From Erigeron canadensis (taxonomy: Eukaryota; Streptophyta; Magnoliopsida; Asterales; Asteraceae): a stretch of 64,000 nucleotides of DNA. Below the pieces are notes generated by a model. The model did no database searches, had not been told where the DNA came from, and saw only the letters and a list, made by a program, of their open reading frames with translations. Below are positions 13,133-23,928 of the stretch, piece after piece. The stretch spans positions 10,728,501 to 10,792,500 of the forward strand of contig NC_057761.1 in assembly GCF_010389155.1 (NCBI RefSeq), read 5' to 3'. Within the stretch, counting starts at the first letter, position 1. Each line of letters begins with the position of its first letter. Position numbers and translations under genes: made by a program.

Positions 13133-15097
13133 ATTATCCCTCACTTATTTGATTCGTGTCCTCACGAATCGTCTCTGCATTAGGTTTGTCTTAACTGCAG
13201 TCAATCTATCCAACTGCATAAATCTTAATAACCTGAAATCTTAGCACGATTACATATCGAGTGCAATTATCTCATTTCTTTCTACGACTAGTCTAAATAT
13301 TATATGTGTTAATTCTTCGGCTTAATCGAATGCATCTATTTACCAAGATAACTTCCATTTATCAATTTAATAAGATTTGTCTGTAAGTCATTCAATCCTG
13401 CAAACCCTACTTTACTTGTTATCTGCAAAAATTCTGAATTAATATCTAATTTAAGGAGTCTAAAACCACTCTGCTAACCAAGGTTAGAAAAGTATAGTTA
13501 TTTTCCCAACAACAATTTATAAGGAGTCATCCTCTTACCCCTAATTAGTTTAACAATAATTATTTGTGCCAATTTAATCAGGCTAATAGCAAATTAGATA
13601 TCAGCATATATATAAAAATATACATAACATCAGCTTTACTAAACACTACAATTTGGGTTGCTACGCCTATTTACATCATTGGCTACATTAAATACTGCAC
13701 TCAAATGGTTACTTTTGGTCATGTCTGCCTTGTTATCCGTTAGGGTTTCATTCTAACACTGTCTAATTGGTTACTTGAATCATCAACTAAATCTTGTGAC
13801 TGTCAATCTACCACTCTGATTAACCGCATGTTCTTGGGAATTTCTCTTAAGTGTTTTCTCAATCTCAAGCATTTATCGTTAGTCGCTAACATAAATAACT
13901 GCTATTTTACGGCTATTCAAATAAATTTGACTTTATCTCACAGTAAACGACCATTTCCCGCCTAATATACTGCTAGTAATATTGGTTTCATACCGTTGGT
14001 GATTAAAATTTCAATCAAAATCTGTATTAAATTCCACCACTTAAGTAGACCTGGCTTGATCTACATATTAACATGATGCACTCTTCTGGTAATATATTAT
14101 CGTAGTCATTCAATGCTAACTTTACTATTATCAAAGTTAACTTATTAATATTACGTGGCTTGACCTTGCCATTAGCTTATCTCAGTATATGGCATTCAAT
14201 CTATCGTTTGCCCTCAGACGACATATTTGTTTTACTTTACGGATTAACTCATACATGCCCTGCTTTTACCTAAATCTGCTTCAACTTAACACTTATCACT
14301 TTATAATACTAACGGTTTATTTATACCCTTATCGACTCGTATCTGAGTAGGATCCTTCCAATACTTGATTACTATATTCATGGTACATGACTACATGTAT
14401 AAGCATTCACTTTTACATTAATATCTTATCTGCATTTTACCATACTTCTTGTCTTAATTCTAGCCATGTTGCTATAATTATATATGCTTATTATCTGCAA
14501 ACAAGTAATTAACATATATATCAGCACAACTTAACGGTGACATATTTCAGCATTTTTAAAACAGTTATATATATATATATTCGAATCTTTCCGGCCTTAG
14601 ATCTACTCGGCATCATCAATCACTGCATTGCTTAGTAGTAATAACTGTTGACATTTTAGTAAGCACACTTTCTCATGTTTTCACAAAACAGTAATGCAAT
14701 ACAAATGTAATACTTGGTGACTCTAATGATTCCAGGTAGCGTAATACATCATAACCCCATTGATCAGGCGAAGTTACAGTATTTTATACATACCATGTAA
14801 TCACCATTATCGTCACTTCGTATCTTCAAATTAAGAGATATTAAAATTTCAAATAGCATATTGCAACAGTTTATTTCATATAGATTTATACACAAAATTC
14901 AACCATTTGGTGCATCGAGATATTCTCATCACTATATAATCAACTATTATGTCAATTTCAACCTTCATATCGTAACCATTGTTGAGTGACTCTAAAACGA
15001 GTCCTGCTAACAACTACTAACCTTGCATATTGATGTAATGAATATACATCCATTCTAAGTCTTATATCGATTTTTTTCCAGATATTAGTTAGCCTAT
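13133..15097 (-). mobile_element. Non-coding internal remnant of the LTR element, with polypurine tract
   Basis: Read on the minus strand, the piece touching the LTR is AAATAAGTGAGGGATAAT followed by TGTAACACC. That is the polypurine tract and 3' LTR start typical of plant Ty3/gypsy elements, preceded by the usual GAGGACACGAAT-like sequence. No pol or gag frame is present in the ~2 kb, so the coding region has been deleted or replaced. Confidence 0.55.
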
Positions 15098-15775
15098 TAT
15101 AATGGAATCCATTACACATATACCCGAGTTCCATATAATTCAATCTTACTGTCAATCATTCATAATTTAATTAATAACAGCAATTTCAACACATATTTTC
15201 AACAATTGAAACATCTAAACAAATACGGAATTATATAACTATATTGATCATATGAGATCTCTTACACACATTTAATCTGCCAAGATATAATCAACCTGCC
15301 AGCTTAAATTCTATATACTCACATGTGATCCTGCTACAGCATACCCTTGCATTCCTCAAAATCTTTGGTTACCTTAAAAAGATGATAATCAAAACCTATA
15401 ATCGATTAGGGATGATTTAGCATATTTAGTTTGACCCGAAACCCGTTATTCCTCTTTTCTTCTTCTCTTTTTTCTTCTTCCGGACGACTTCCTTTCGCGT
15501 TCCCCATTCTGCCAACTTACTTTTCTTTTTGTTATAGATATGATCATGATGATCATTTAATAATATATATATATATATATGGAATTAATTTCCATTTTAC
15601 ATTAAAGCTCATCTTTTTATAGTTATCTTACACTTTTAGTCCTTTAAGTAAACGACGCTTAAAACACTAAGCCCGGCATTTGATTTATGCGACTTTTTAA
15701 ATAATTCGGCATTTATTCTTTTGATAGATATTACTTTTAGTAATAAAATACTACTGCGAAATTTGGGGTGTTACA
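15098..15775 (-). repeat. Partial LTR at the right side of the remnant element
   Basis: It matches about 10840-11515 of the solo LTR, beginning near TGGAATCCATTACACA and ending at GGGGTGTTACA. It is followed by TGAATTC and the duplicated flank, as the solo LTR is. The left edge, where similarity fades, is approximate. Confidence 0.75.
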
Positions 15776-16908
15776 TGAATTCTATATATTTAAGACAGAA
15801 ACAACTTCAACCGCCATAATAAGTCAAATCAATATGTTACTCTTTCAACAAATATTCAATCAACGATATATATATATCTATCAAAACATAGTAACAAAGT
15901 AAAAGCCTTGATGAGACCCTATTTTGCTAAACTAAAGTTATACATGTGAAAATATTCAATATCATTATACAAACAAAACGTTGTGGTAGACATAGAATAC
16001 TATATATACTGAAAACATATTACATCAAATCCAATTTCACAAACAACCGATTGTATAATTACTTACCTCAATTGTCATGGCTGTAAACGATAGTGTATAT
16101 TGTATTGTTCAATTGATATATTTGTGCTAACAGAGGGAACGACGTGAAATATAAAGGAAACAAGAATGGGGGATAGAAGTTTGGTAGGTAGACCCGTGAA
16201 TGTTTTGGTTTTTTAATTATTTTCTTAATTTTTTATTTTATATTCAAGTCTTAGAAAAAATCTAATCTTATCATTTGTTACATTTTTTTTTGTTCATTAT
16301 TCAACAATTTACAACTTTTAATTTGTTTTAATCAAAATTGACTTAATGCTAAACCATTTGAAAAATATATTTCATAACAAATTATTAATATTTTAAATAT
16401 AACATTCCTTGAATTCCCAAAAATAAAAATAAAAACAAAGACTAATCAAATTGAATATTTAATATAACTAATACATGTAACTAATGAACTTGATTTTGTA
16501 CGTCGTTGGATAAATATGTAACGTTAATAAAATTTTATACCAACGGCTATCGATTGTCCGTGTTTTTATACGGGTCTAAAACTAGTATATATATATATGA
16601 GATATGTATATATGTATACAGTAAAACTCTATAGATCAATAATGTCGGGACCGAGATATTTAAAATTTTAACAAGATATTATTATATTGATAAATTAACA
16701 TTTTGTTAATTTAAAGAGGTTTTACGATGTAAGTTGTGAAAAAGACATTCGTGAGCTTGAGAACTTGATTACTTGTATGCATTATCAGTACAAAATGGAT
16801 ATGAATCACTTGCTTATTTATCCTGATGTAAATAATGAAGGTTATGAGATTCAAAACATTAAAGAAATTATGGCGAAATCATTCAAAATCTGGTTAATGA
16901 CGAAGTTG
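15776..16908. repeat. Duplicated LTR flank, copy 2
   Basis: This is the partner of 11516-12652. Unlike copy 1, the sequence continues smoothly past 16908 into the rest of the pogo-like element, so copy 2 keeps the original arrangement. Confidence 0.85.
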
Positions 16909-17292
16909 AGAATGATTCAATAACTTTAAAAAGAAATATTGTTAACGGTAACAGCTCCTCACCACTTTTTGTAGCAATACAAAAAACAATGCCGTAACTT
17001 TTAAGTGCAATGAAAAGATTTAAAGATAAGCTCAATATAGATTTGAAGTTCAACAAAATAAAATAAGTAGCTTTTTACTAAGCAATCTTAAAATTTGGAA
17101 GATCCGAATAATTATTAATTTATAGTTTCGTTGGGACCAATATAAATACACTGAGATTTTTAAAAAGTTATCATCTTATTATTTTATTGATTGATGTCTA
17201 ATTTTATACTGGTCCCAAGTTGGGACCGGACAAATTATTAATTTTATCAAGGTTATTAATTTATCGAGTATCAATTTATAGAGGTTCGACCG
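16619..17292 (+). mobile_element. Degenerate pogo/Tigger-type DNA transposon
   Basis: The left end CAGTAAAACTCTATAGATC (16619) and the right end, read inward as CGGTCGAACCTCTATAAATT, are diverged terminal inverted repeats of the CAGTCGAACCTCTATAAATT type found on plant pogo/Tigger elements. TA dinucleotides flank both ends (16617-16618, 17293-17294). Inside, a plus-strand frame starting near 16740 encodes IRELENLITCMHYQYKMD and YPDVNNEGYEIQNIKEIM, resembling the C-terminal tail of plant Tigger/CENP-B-like DDE transposases. A later piece, broken by stops, resembles the family's final helix. The DDE catalytic region is missing, so it cannot move itself. A truncated duplicate of its left part lies at 12363-12652. 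Confidence 0.65.
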
Positions 17293-17321
17293 TATATGAG
17301 ATATATCTACCAAGGGGAGAA

Positions 17322-17623
17322 TGATGTAGAAGCATCTAGATCGATACGAAATAATCTAGAATTTTATTTTATTTATTATTAGACTATTTGGTTTTCTATA
17401 TATTTAATTTAGTTTATTAATTATTTTAGTTTTCTTGTCATGATTACCATCTATAAATTAGGATGTGTATTTTGTTTGTAATCAGTTTCTTTTAATGATA
17501 TGAAAAGTCTCTCCTCTCTATACACAATTGTGTGTTTAGTGTGTGAAATCACCTTGTTTACGATATTCTTTTTGAATCAACGATAGTTAGAAAAGTTGTT
17601 CATGATATTTGTGAGAATTAACA
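17322..17623 (+). repeat. Possible Ty1/copia-type solo LTR
   Basis: A purine-rich AAGGGGAGAA directly precedes TGATGTAGAAGC, as a polypurine tract precedes a copia 3' LTR. A CTATAAATTAGG TATA-like box lies in the middle and the block closes with GAATTAACA. I found no partner LTR and no clear target-site duplication. Confidence 0.4.
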
Positions 17624-17980
17624 GGTTCAATTATTTTTTCTTTTTTCTCTCAACATCGTATGGTATACATTCTCTCTCTCTTATATGATAATATAGTCAT
17701 TAGAGTTTAAGGGTGCGTTTGAATCGAGGGTTTTGGAATCGAGGAATGTTTGTGGAACACACGGATAGATGTTTGTTTAAGTGGTGTGAGGTTGAGAAAC
17801 CAACAAAGCATAGATTTGACCAATCTAAACTCAATACCGTAGCACAATGTATTCATGGTCACCATATAGTAGCACATTGAATGATTATATAGAAGAGAGG
17901 TGACCGTATTGCCGCTTAAATGGTTTATTCAATTCACATTAAACGGTTAGTTGTTGACATATTGACTGATCATCATACTG

Positions 17981-18170
17981 AAACAAAGGAATCATGTGTA
18001 CCATATTGGAACAAAAGTGAAAGTTAGTAGCATTTTATGATAGATTTCCTTTATTGATCTGAAAAACAATGTTGGAAACAAAGGAATTATGTGTACCATA
18101 TTGGAACAAAAGTGAAAGTTAGTAGCATTTTATGATAGATTTCCTTTATTGATCTGAAAAACAATGTTGG
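17981..18170. repeat. 95 bp tandem duplication
   Basis: AAACAAAGGA at 17981 recurs at 18076, and the ~95 bp that follow are nearly identical. It lies in the intron-2 equivalent of the upstream Twinky copy. The homologous place near 29640-29710 has a single unit. Confidence 0.75.
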
Positions 18171-18284
18171 AAAAGAGGGAGGAGGGATGGATATCTATAA
18201 ATAAGATTGCAGTTTTGTTGAACTCCTTTACTGAAGAGTCGAGCTCATTCTTCATGCATTACCTTTTGTTGAACGAGTGCAAAG

Positions 18285-18365
18285 CACTACAAGAAATCTG
18301 GTTTTTTGCAACGAAATAAAATTCGTCGCAAACAACATGCCAAACGACAATAAATTTTACAGTTT
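18285..18365. mobile_element. CACTA-type transposon end inside a former exon
   Basis: CACTACAAGAAATCTGG begins right after the seventh base of the zinc-finger exon in the upstream Twinky copy. It continues TTTGCAACGAAA and TTCGTCGCAAAC, the usual subterminal wording of plant CACTA ends. The matching place in the intact copy (29825) continues the exon. Only ~80 bp are present, without the opposite end. Confidence 0.5.
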
Positions 18366-18529
18366 TAACCATACCTGCTTAAGTACTTGCTACTTTTTTT
18401 TCTGTGTTATTTCAGATAGAAAATATGATATATTACAACAAAATGCTTATGAATAGTTTGGAACTATAGAATGGAAATGAAGTGTATTCGAGTCAATTCT
18501 TATCGACCATCATCGTCAACTGCTTAGAG

Positions 18530-18759
18530 TTTCTTTTTAAAGGTAGCAACGGATAAATAGCTAACACCCCATGCAGATGTGCTCACGCCGGTTGGACTCC
18601 AAGCAATAATGCCCTAAAGGGTTTGCTCTCATACATGTGTTAGATAATTATAACATTGCTAAGTCACCCTCACCACATTTGCATGTGGCAAGATTCAAAT
18701 CTAAGACCCCAACCACATTGTGAAAACCACCCTGACCACTGGGCTAACACCCCAATGGC
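18530..18759 (-). mobile_element. tRNA-derived SINE with 7 bp target-site duplication
   Basis: CTTAGAG at 18523-18529 and 18760-18766 flank a 230 bp insert missing from the homologous place of the other gene copy (near 30133). On the minus strand the insert starts GCCATTGGGGTGTTAGCC, has an A-box-like TAGCCCAGTGGT and a B-box-like GATTTGAATC, and ends in an A-rich tail (TTTAAAAAGAAA). These are features of a Pol III tRNA-derived SINE. Confidence 0.7.
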
Positions 18760-19318
18760 CTTAGAGCTTATTATTATGTAGGAATGTTGCAACCTGGGGA
18801 AAAAAATCTTCACTTTATTAACTATATATTGTGATATTGGTTGGTGGGGGGGGGGGGGGGTATGTCTAGTTTAATTATAACGAAATAGGTACCCATACAA
18901 TGCGGCGGCGGTAACGGGTGGTGCTAGTGGCGGTGGTAGTAACGATGTGGTTATTAATTTAAAAATAAATGATGTAAATGGTAATGTGGTTACTAGTTTG
19001 TGACATCTTTGATTCTGTCAGAAAACTAATTTTCTAAGTTTGTATATAAAGTTAGTGTTGTCCCATCCGGATGATCTCGGGCTCGAATCAAACATTTCTA
19101 TGAACAAAACTCACACACAAACTCACACTTTGTATATAATGAATTCTGTTAGTTTTTACAATGCGTAGACACATATATATAGACATATTTCCTAACCATT
19201 ATTGGGTATATTTAGTGTGTGAGTTAGGAATGTGTTAAAAATTAAGGGTATTTTGGGTATTTTAAAGGTAGAGAGTTGAAAAGAAATAAGAGTAGTTTGT
19301 TTATTAATATAGTCTACA

Positions 19319-19773
19319 TCTATACTATTTTATAAAGCATTTTACCCTTTTTCTAAAATCTCAAATGATGATTTGAACTACCTAAATTACCCTTATTTTT
19401 TATTTACTAATTTAAATATCTCTACCTAATATACCTATAATACCCTTAAATCTCAACCACTCATTTTTTTTCTCTCTTCTCAAATTTTAACCATTCATTT
19501 TTTTCTCTCTCCTTTATAAATCATTTTATTCCTCTAATTTATTTAAAATCTTTTATCTCAAAAACCGTATATCAATAAATTATAAAAATTGTATGAGTGT
19601 TCTTAAAATTTCATGTTCTTCATTAGATATGTCATTCGATATACTTTCGACGAATTTTTAAATCCGAGTATATGAAGCCCGTACGGCTAAGGCATTTGGT
19701 TATTTTACTATATGACTTATTACCTCCTATGACCTCACCTCCACCATCTCACTGCTGCATTACACGGGTACTA
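19319..19773 (+). mobile_element. Short Helitron-like non-autonomous element
   Basis: It starts TCTATACTATTTTATAAAG after an A, the usual Helitron 5' wording, and ends with the GC-rich GCATTACACGGGTAC motif. Relatives with the same two ends recur at about 35945, 41490, 50903 and 56732. It lies in the intron before the first intact exon of the upstream Twinky copy and has no counterpart in the downstream copy. A CTRR end is not clear, so the class is tentative. Confidence 0.5.
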
Positions 19774-22700
19774 TTGTATAGATAGATATAGAAGATAGAT
19801 TGTTACATTATTAAAACTACGTGGGAGTCAAGTAATTAATGGGTTATTATGGTTATTACGTGGGAATCAAGTAATAGTTTGTGTCCTTATAGATAAGGCT
19901 TGCAGGCCATTCGGATATATTGTCTATACTTATATTTTATTCTTCTTTTGTCGAACATTAACCTGTCCCTTCCATCGCCCAGGCCATTAACAGCTTCACG
20001 GTTCATATCATATTGTTAAAATATATTTGGCAGGTTTCTAATGGCTTTGCAGGTTTGGGCAGACGTTGGACCTACACAAGATGAAGTCAACAAACTTAAG
20101 TTTTCTAAAGAATTGAGTGAATATACCTTGCGGTTAGAGCCACTAGGTGATGAGGTATTTCACTATACTCTTATTACTCTTAAGTTTTCAAGTGTTGTTC
20201 TGTTATTTTATTGTTTCCCATTAAAAAGACTTTCTGATAATTGCAAGTCATATTATTATTCTTGACCATAAATCGATCCCTCTTGGACATAATAAGAGTT
20301 GGTCCAAGCAGCGGAACACGTTAACCATTTCAACTAGGGAAGTTTCCAAACTAAAATATTTCATTCAACGTTTGATTCAAAGATAGGTTGCTTGAGCGCA
20401 TTTTGACCCTTTCTATTAGTAAGGTTGTCGTATCGATCAAGGCGAAACTTGAGTTTGATTGCCGGGCGCGCCCAGCAGAGTGCGTGGATGGGACGCCGGG
20501 GACGGTAAACATTCCATCATTGATGGAATCTCCATTCCTTGGGGATGGAGGAAGGAATTCCTTCCGTCAATTAAATTTTCAAAATATCAAAAACATTCCG
20601 TCAAATTCCATTCCTTCAAATTTCAATTCCTTTGAAAGATTCTATTTCTTCCAAAAACATTATGTGAACCATATGGTAGATTATATTTGTTTTCCAGTCA
20701 TCCTCTCTAACCTTCCATGGAAATGATATTTGTTTCTTAAATGTTGCAGATCATCAAGTACTTTGCGGAGCGAATGATATCAGTAGACACTCTGCAGAAA
20801 AATGCAGTTATGCAAATGGTAGATGATAAGGTATTAATGCTTCTGGTATCAAAAGATACACTTATGATATATTGATTTATATCAACCTTCGAGTTGTTAC
20901 TATAAATATATATGCTTCTACCGCAAATATTACAGTATTATTCTAAACCTATTTTTGCCCTTTCAGCAAGAGAATGTGATAGCTTTTACATATAGAAGAA
21001 AAGGGGAGGTTGTCAATTGTAAGTTCCGCAGTATAACAAGCAAAAATTATTGGAAGGTTGGATTAAATGGGTTTTTTTCTTGATGGTACTTCATAATAAC
21101 TTTTACATTGTGGCAACATATTTTGTACTGCAAGCTTGATTAGCTTTGTTTATAATCTTCAGACGAAGAATGGGGAAAGGATATTCTATGGACTTGATGA
21201 CATACAGGAAGGAAATGACATTGTTATAGTAATGACTCAATCCAATTTGATTTTTTTTAATTAGATTTATTAGCTACTTATGTGTATATGTATGTGATGA
21301 CTCGATCTCTTTCATTGGTGATTGTAGGTTGAAGGGGAATTCGATAAGCTATCAATGGAAGAGGCTGGAATATTGAATTGTGTCAGTGTTCCTGATGGCG
21401 CACCCCAACATGTATCAACAAAAGCATCTAAAAAACAGGTATGTCTTCATTGGAGCATATCCTCAGTGAGCCTGTGATATGTACCAAACGAGTTAAAAAA
21501 AAAAATAAGAACAAATTAATTAACATTGATAATCTGGATATAGCTCCAGGTATGTCTTACATTGTATTATAAGCTTCTTATATATTAATTTATTTTAACT
21601 TTGTATGATTAGAACACCACATTTAAGTTTCTATCGGACTGCAACGATTATCTAAATAAGGTACATAAGCATGATCTTTTGCTTGCTTGAATGTTAGTTA
21701 GTCCCGACTTGCTACCAAGACGATGGTTTATGGTTGTTTTCATGTATATATAGGCACCTCGAATTATATTGGCAACAGATGGCGATGGACCTGGCCAAGC
21801 CTTAGCAGAAGAACTTTCACGTCGCCTTGGAAAAGAAAGGTTATATAACAAATGATTATATATTAATAACCTTAATGTATAGCAGTGTCATTTTAAACCC
21901 AAATTGATGTGCCTCCATATATAAGCCCTTGAAAATAATACCAAGGTCATATGTTGATGTCATGACCCCTTCTTGTTCATAAGTCAGCACCAGTAAATTC
22001 TGTTGTGTTCGAATGTTTTTGTGGAGACAAAAGTGAGACTTTTTTTAACTCTTTTCTAAATTGATGAAAACATAAGTTAAAGACATCAATATGGTAAAGT
22101 TTATCGAGTAGTAGTACACTTTTAATTGAATTGACAATTTTGTGTTGCAATTCTAACTTCTAGCTAGTAATATTTGTTGCTTGTCAAAAATTTCGTTTGG
22201 AATTAATGTATAGAAACTATTGTTGATCGACGAAAATGAAAGACAATGACTTATAATTAATACAAGTTATCTAATCATATCTTTTACACATCCTTTAATT
22301 TTCAGATGTTGGCTTGTAACCTGGCCTAAGAAAGACGACAATAGTTGTTACAAGGATGCAAATGAGGTTATACAATGTCTTTCATTAATTCATATATAAA
22401 CTTATCTGACACACGAAATTCATAGTAATCTTAGATTCTTATTCACAGGTTCTCGTGCATTTGGGTGTTGAAAAATTGAAACAAATCGTTGAAACTGCCG
22501 AGTTATATCAAGCGAAGAACTCACTTTGAATTATATGCAACTCGGTTTTTTTTTTTTTTTTTTTTGCCTTTTTCTTTCTTTGTCTGTGCTTATTACCGGT
22601 AATACCAGTAGATACGTATTAGTATTTAAAACATGGAAGATAACGAGTTGTAGGAAATTCTCAGTTGAACTTTAGAATTTTGCGTTTTCAAATTTGTTAA

Positions 22701-22899
22701 AAATTTTAGGAAAACAACAAATGTTTTGTCATCGTCTAATATCTTTTATTTAAAAAAGAACTACTCCGTAAATAAATCTAACAAATTCCATGCATAGTAC
22801 ATGACTAAAGCTCAATATAGTGAAATTGACGGAGCTCAAAATATAGATTGGCAGGTCTATTGTACATAGTAGCCAAAGCTCAATATAGTAAGATTGAAT

Positions 22900-23928
22900 A
22901 CTATTAATATATATATATATATTTAAACAAGAATTATCAGATTCCTCTTTTTTTTTTTTCCTCGTACCCTACAAGTAATATTGTATTTATCCACATTTTT
23001 TGTTAGCGTGAACAAATTAAATAATATGTGTATAAAAATATGAAGAGCTAAAAGTGTGTAGATATTAAGCCACACTTAAAATTGTGGTCAACAATCAAAG
23101 CAATAATGGCGGTGGGTGGTGCATTGCTGACGTGACAAAAGTATGACAGTCGCTGCAAATACTTTTGGTCGAGATACCAATATTCACGGGTAGGGATATG
23201 GGCTCCAATATTTTACCCTTTTCAATTTTTTCTCTAATCACAAACTCTCTCTCTCTCTCTCTTCATTCATTTCCTAAGCCATTGGTTTCACCACATGTTT
23301 CCCAATGTACCCCTCAACACTTTAAAGCTTAAATTTACTATCGGCAATGATGTTGCCACCTATTTAGATATTAATAAATTTCAAAAAAAATTAAATATTT
23401 ATAGAACAAAAAGAAAGAAAGAAACTGTTCAGTGTCGTCTTCCGCGGATTTTGAGCCCCAATAAGGAAAACGAAAGATGTATTAGTAACCGAACGAACGA
23501 ATTCATATATAGCATAAAAGTAAAAAGTAGTATTGTCCATATCCAACGATCGCTCAACATATTGGATGAGACAAAAGCACAGTGCTAACTACCAGCAGTG
23601 TACTTTGCCTGGGCTCACTATTTGTCGCTGCAAATAGTTGGATATGGAAAAAAAACACTGTTGATTGTCAACAGTGTACGGATAACGTACACGACTGTTT
23701 GCAGCGATAGTCATTGTAAATAGTCTAGTCGAGATACCATAACACTGGTTGGGTCACTACGCGCCTCAAATATGATGGATGCAGATAAATATATTTGAGA
23801 GAGCTAGTTGAGAAGACCGAAAGGCTGAAAAGTGTTGGCAAAATGACACGGATAAATTTTATTTTATTTTTTAGTACTGTGTTTGCCTTTAACGCATTCC
23901 ACACATATAGTCTAAGAATAACCATAAC
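22900..23928. other. Intergenic sequence after the broken Twinky copy
   Basis: No gene is seen. There is a (CT)n tract near 23248 and a pair of related blocks (about 23145-23185 and 23695-23740), both carrying GTCGAGATACCA near a TGCAGCGA or CGCTGCAAAT motif. They look like remnants of an inverted or tandem repeat, but I cannot define an element. Confidence 0.35.

Larger units (their letters stand above)
18278..22529 (+). pseudogene. 5'-broken tandem copy of the Twinky-type TOPRIM primase gene
   Basis: This is a paralogue of the gene at 27331-34319. The nine TOPRIM-side exons are intact and in phase: 20053-20154, 20750-20830, 20967-21056, 21163-21228, 21328-21438, 21613-21660, 21754-21839, 22306-22366 and 22449-22529 (stop TGA). 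They encode the linker, the EGE motif (here VEGEFDKL), the TDGDGPGQ motif and the C-terminus NSL. The 5' half is ruined. No presequence or first zinc exon is present. The exon starting TGCAAAG at 18278 is interrupted after 7 bp by CACTA-like sequence. The next exon (18782-) has lost about 60 bp, including its zinc ligands. An ATG at 20041 is in frame with the open part and could give a 245-residue TOPRIM-only protein, but that ATG lies in what is intron sequence in the intact copy. I therefore call it a pseudogene; expression as a shorter protein cannot be excluded. Confidence 0.8.
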
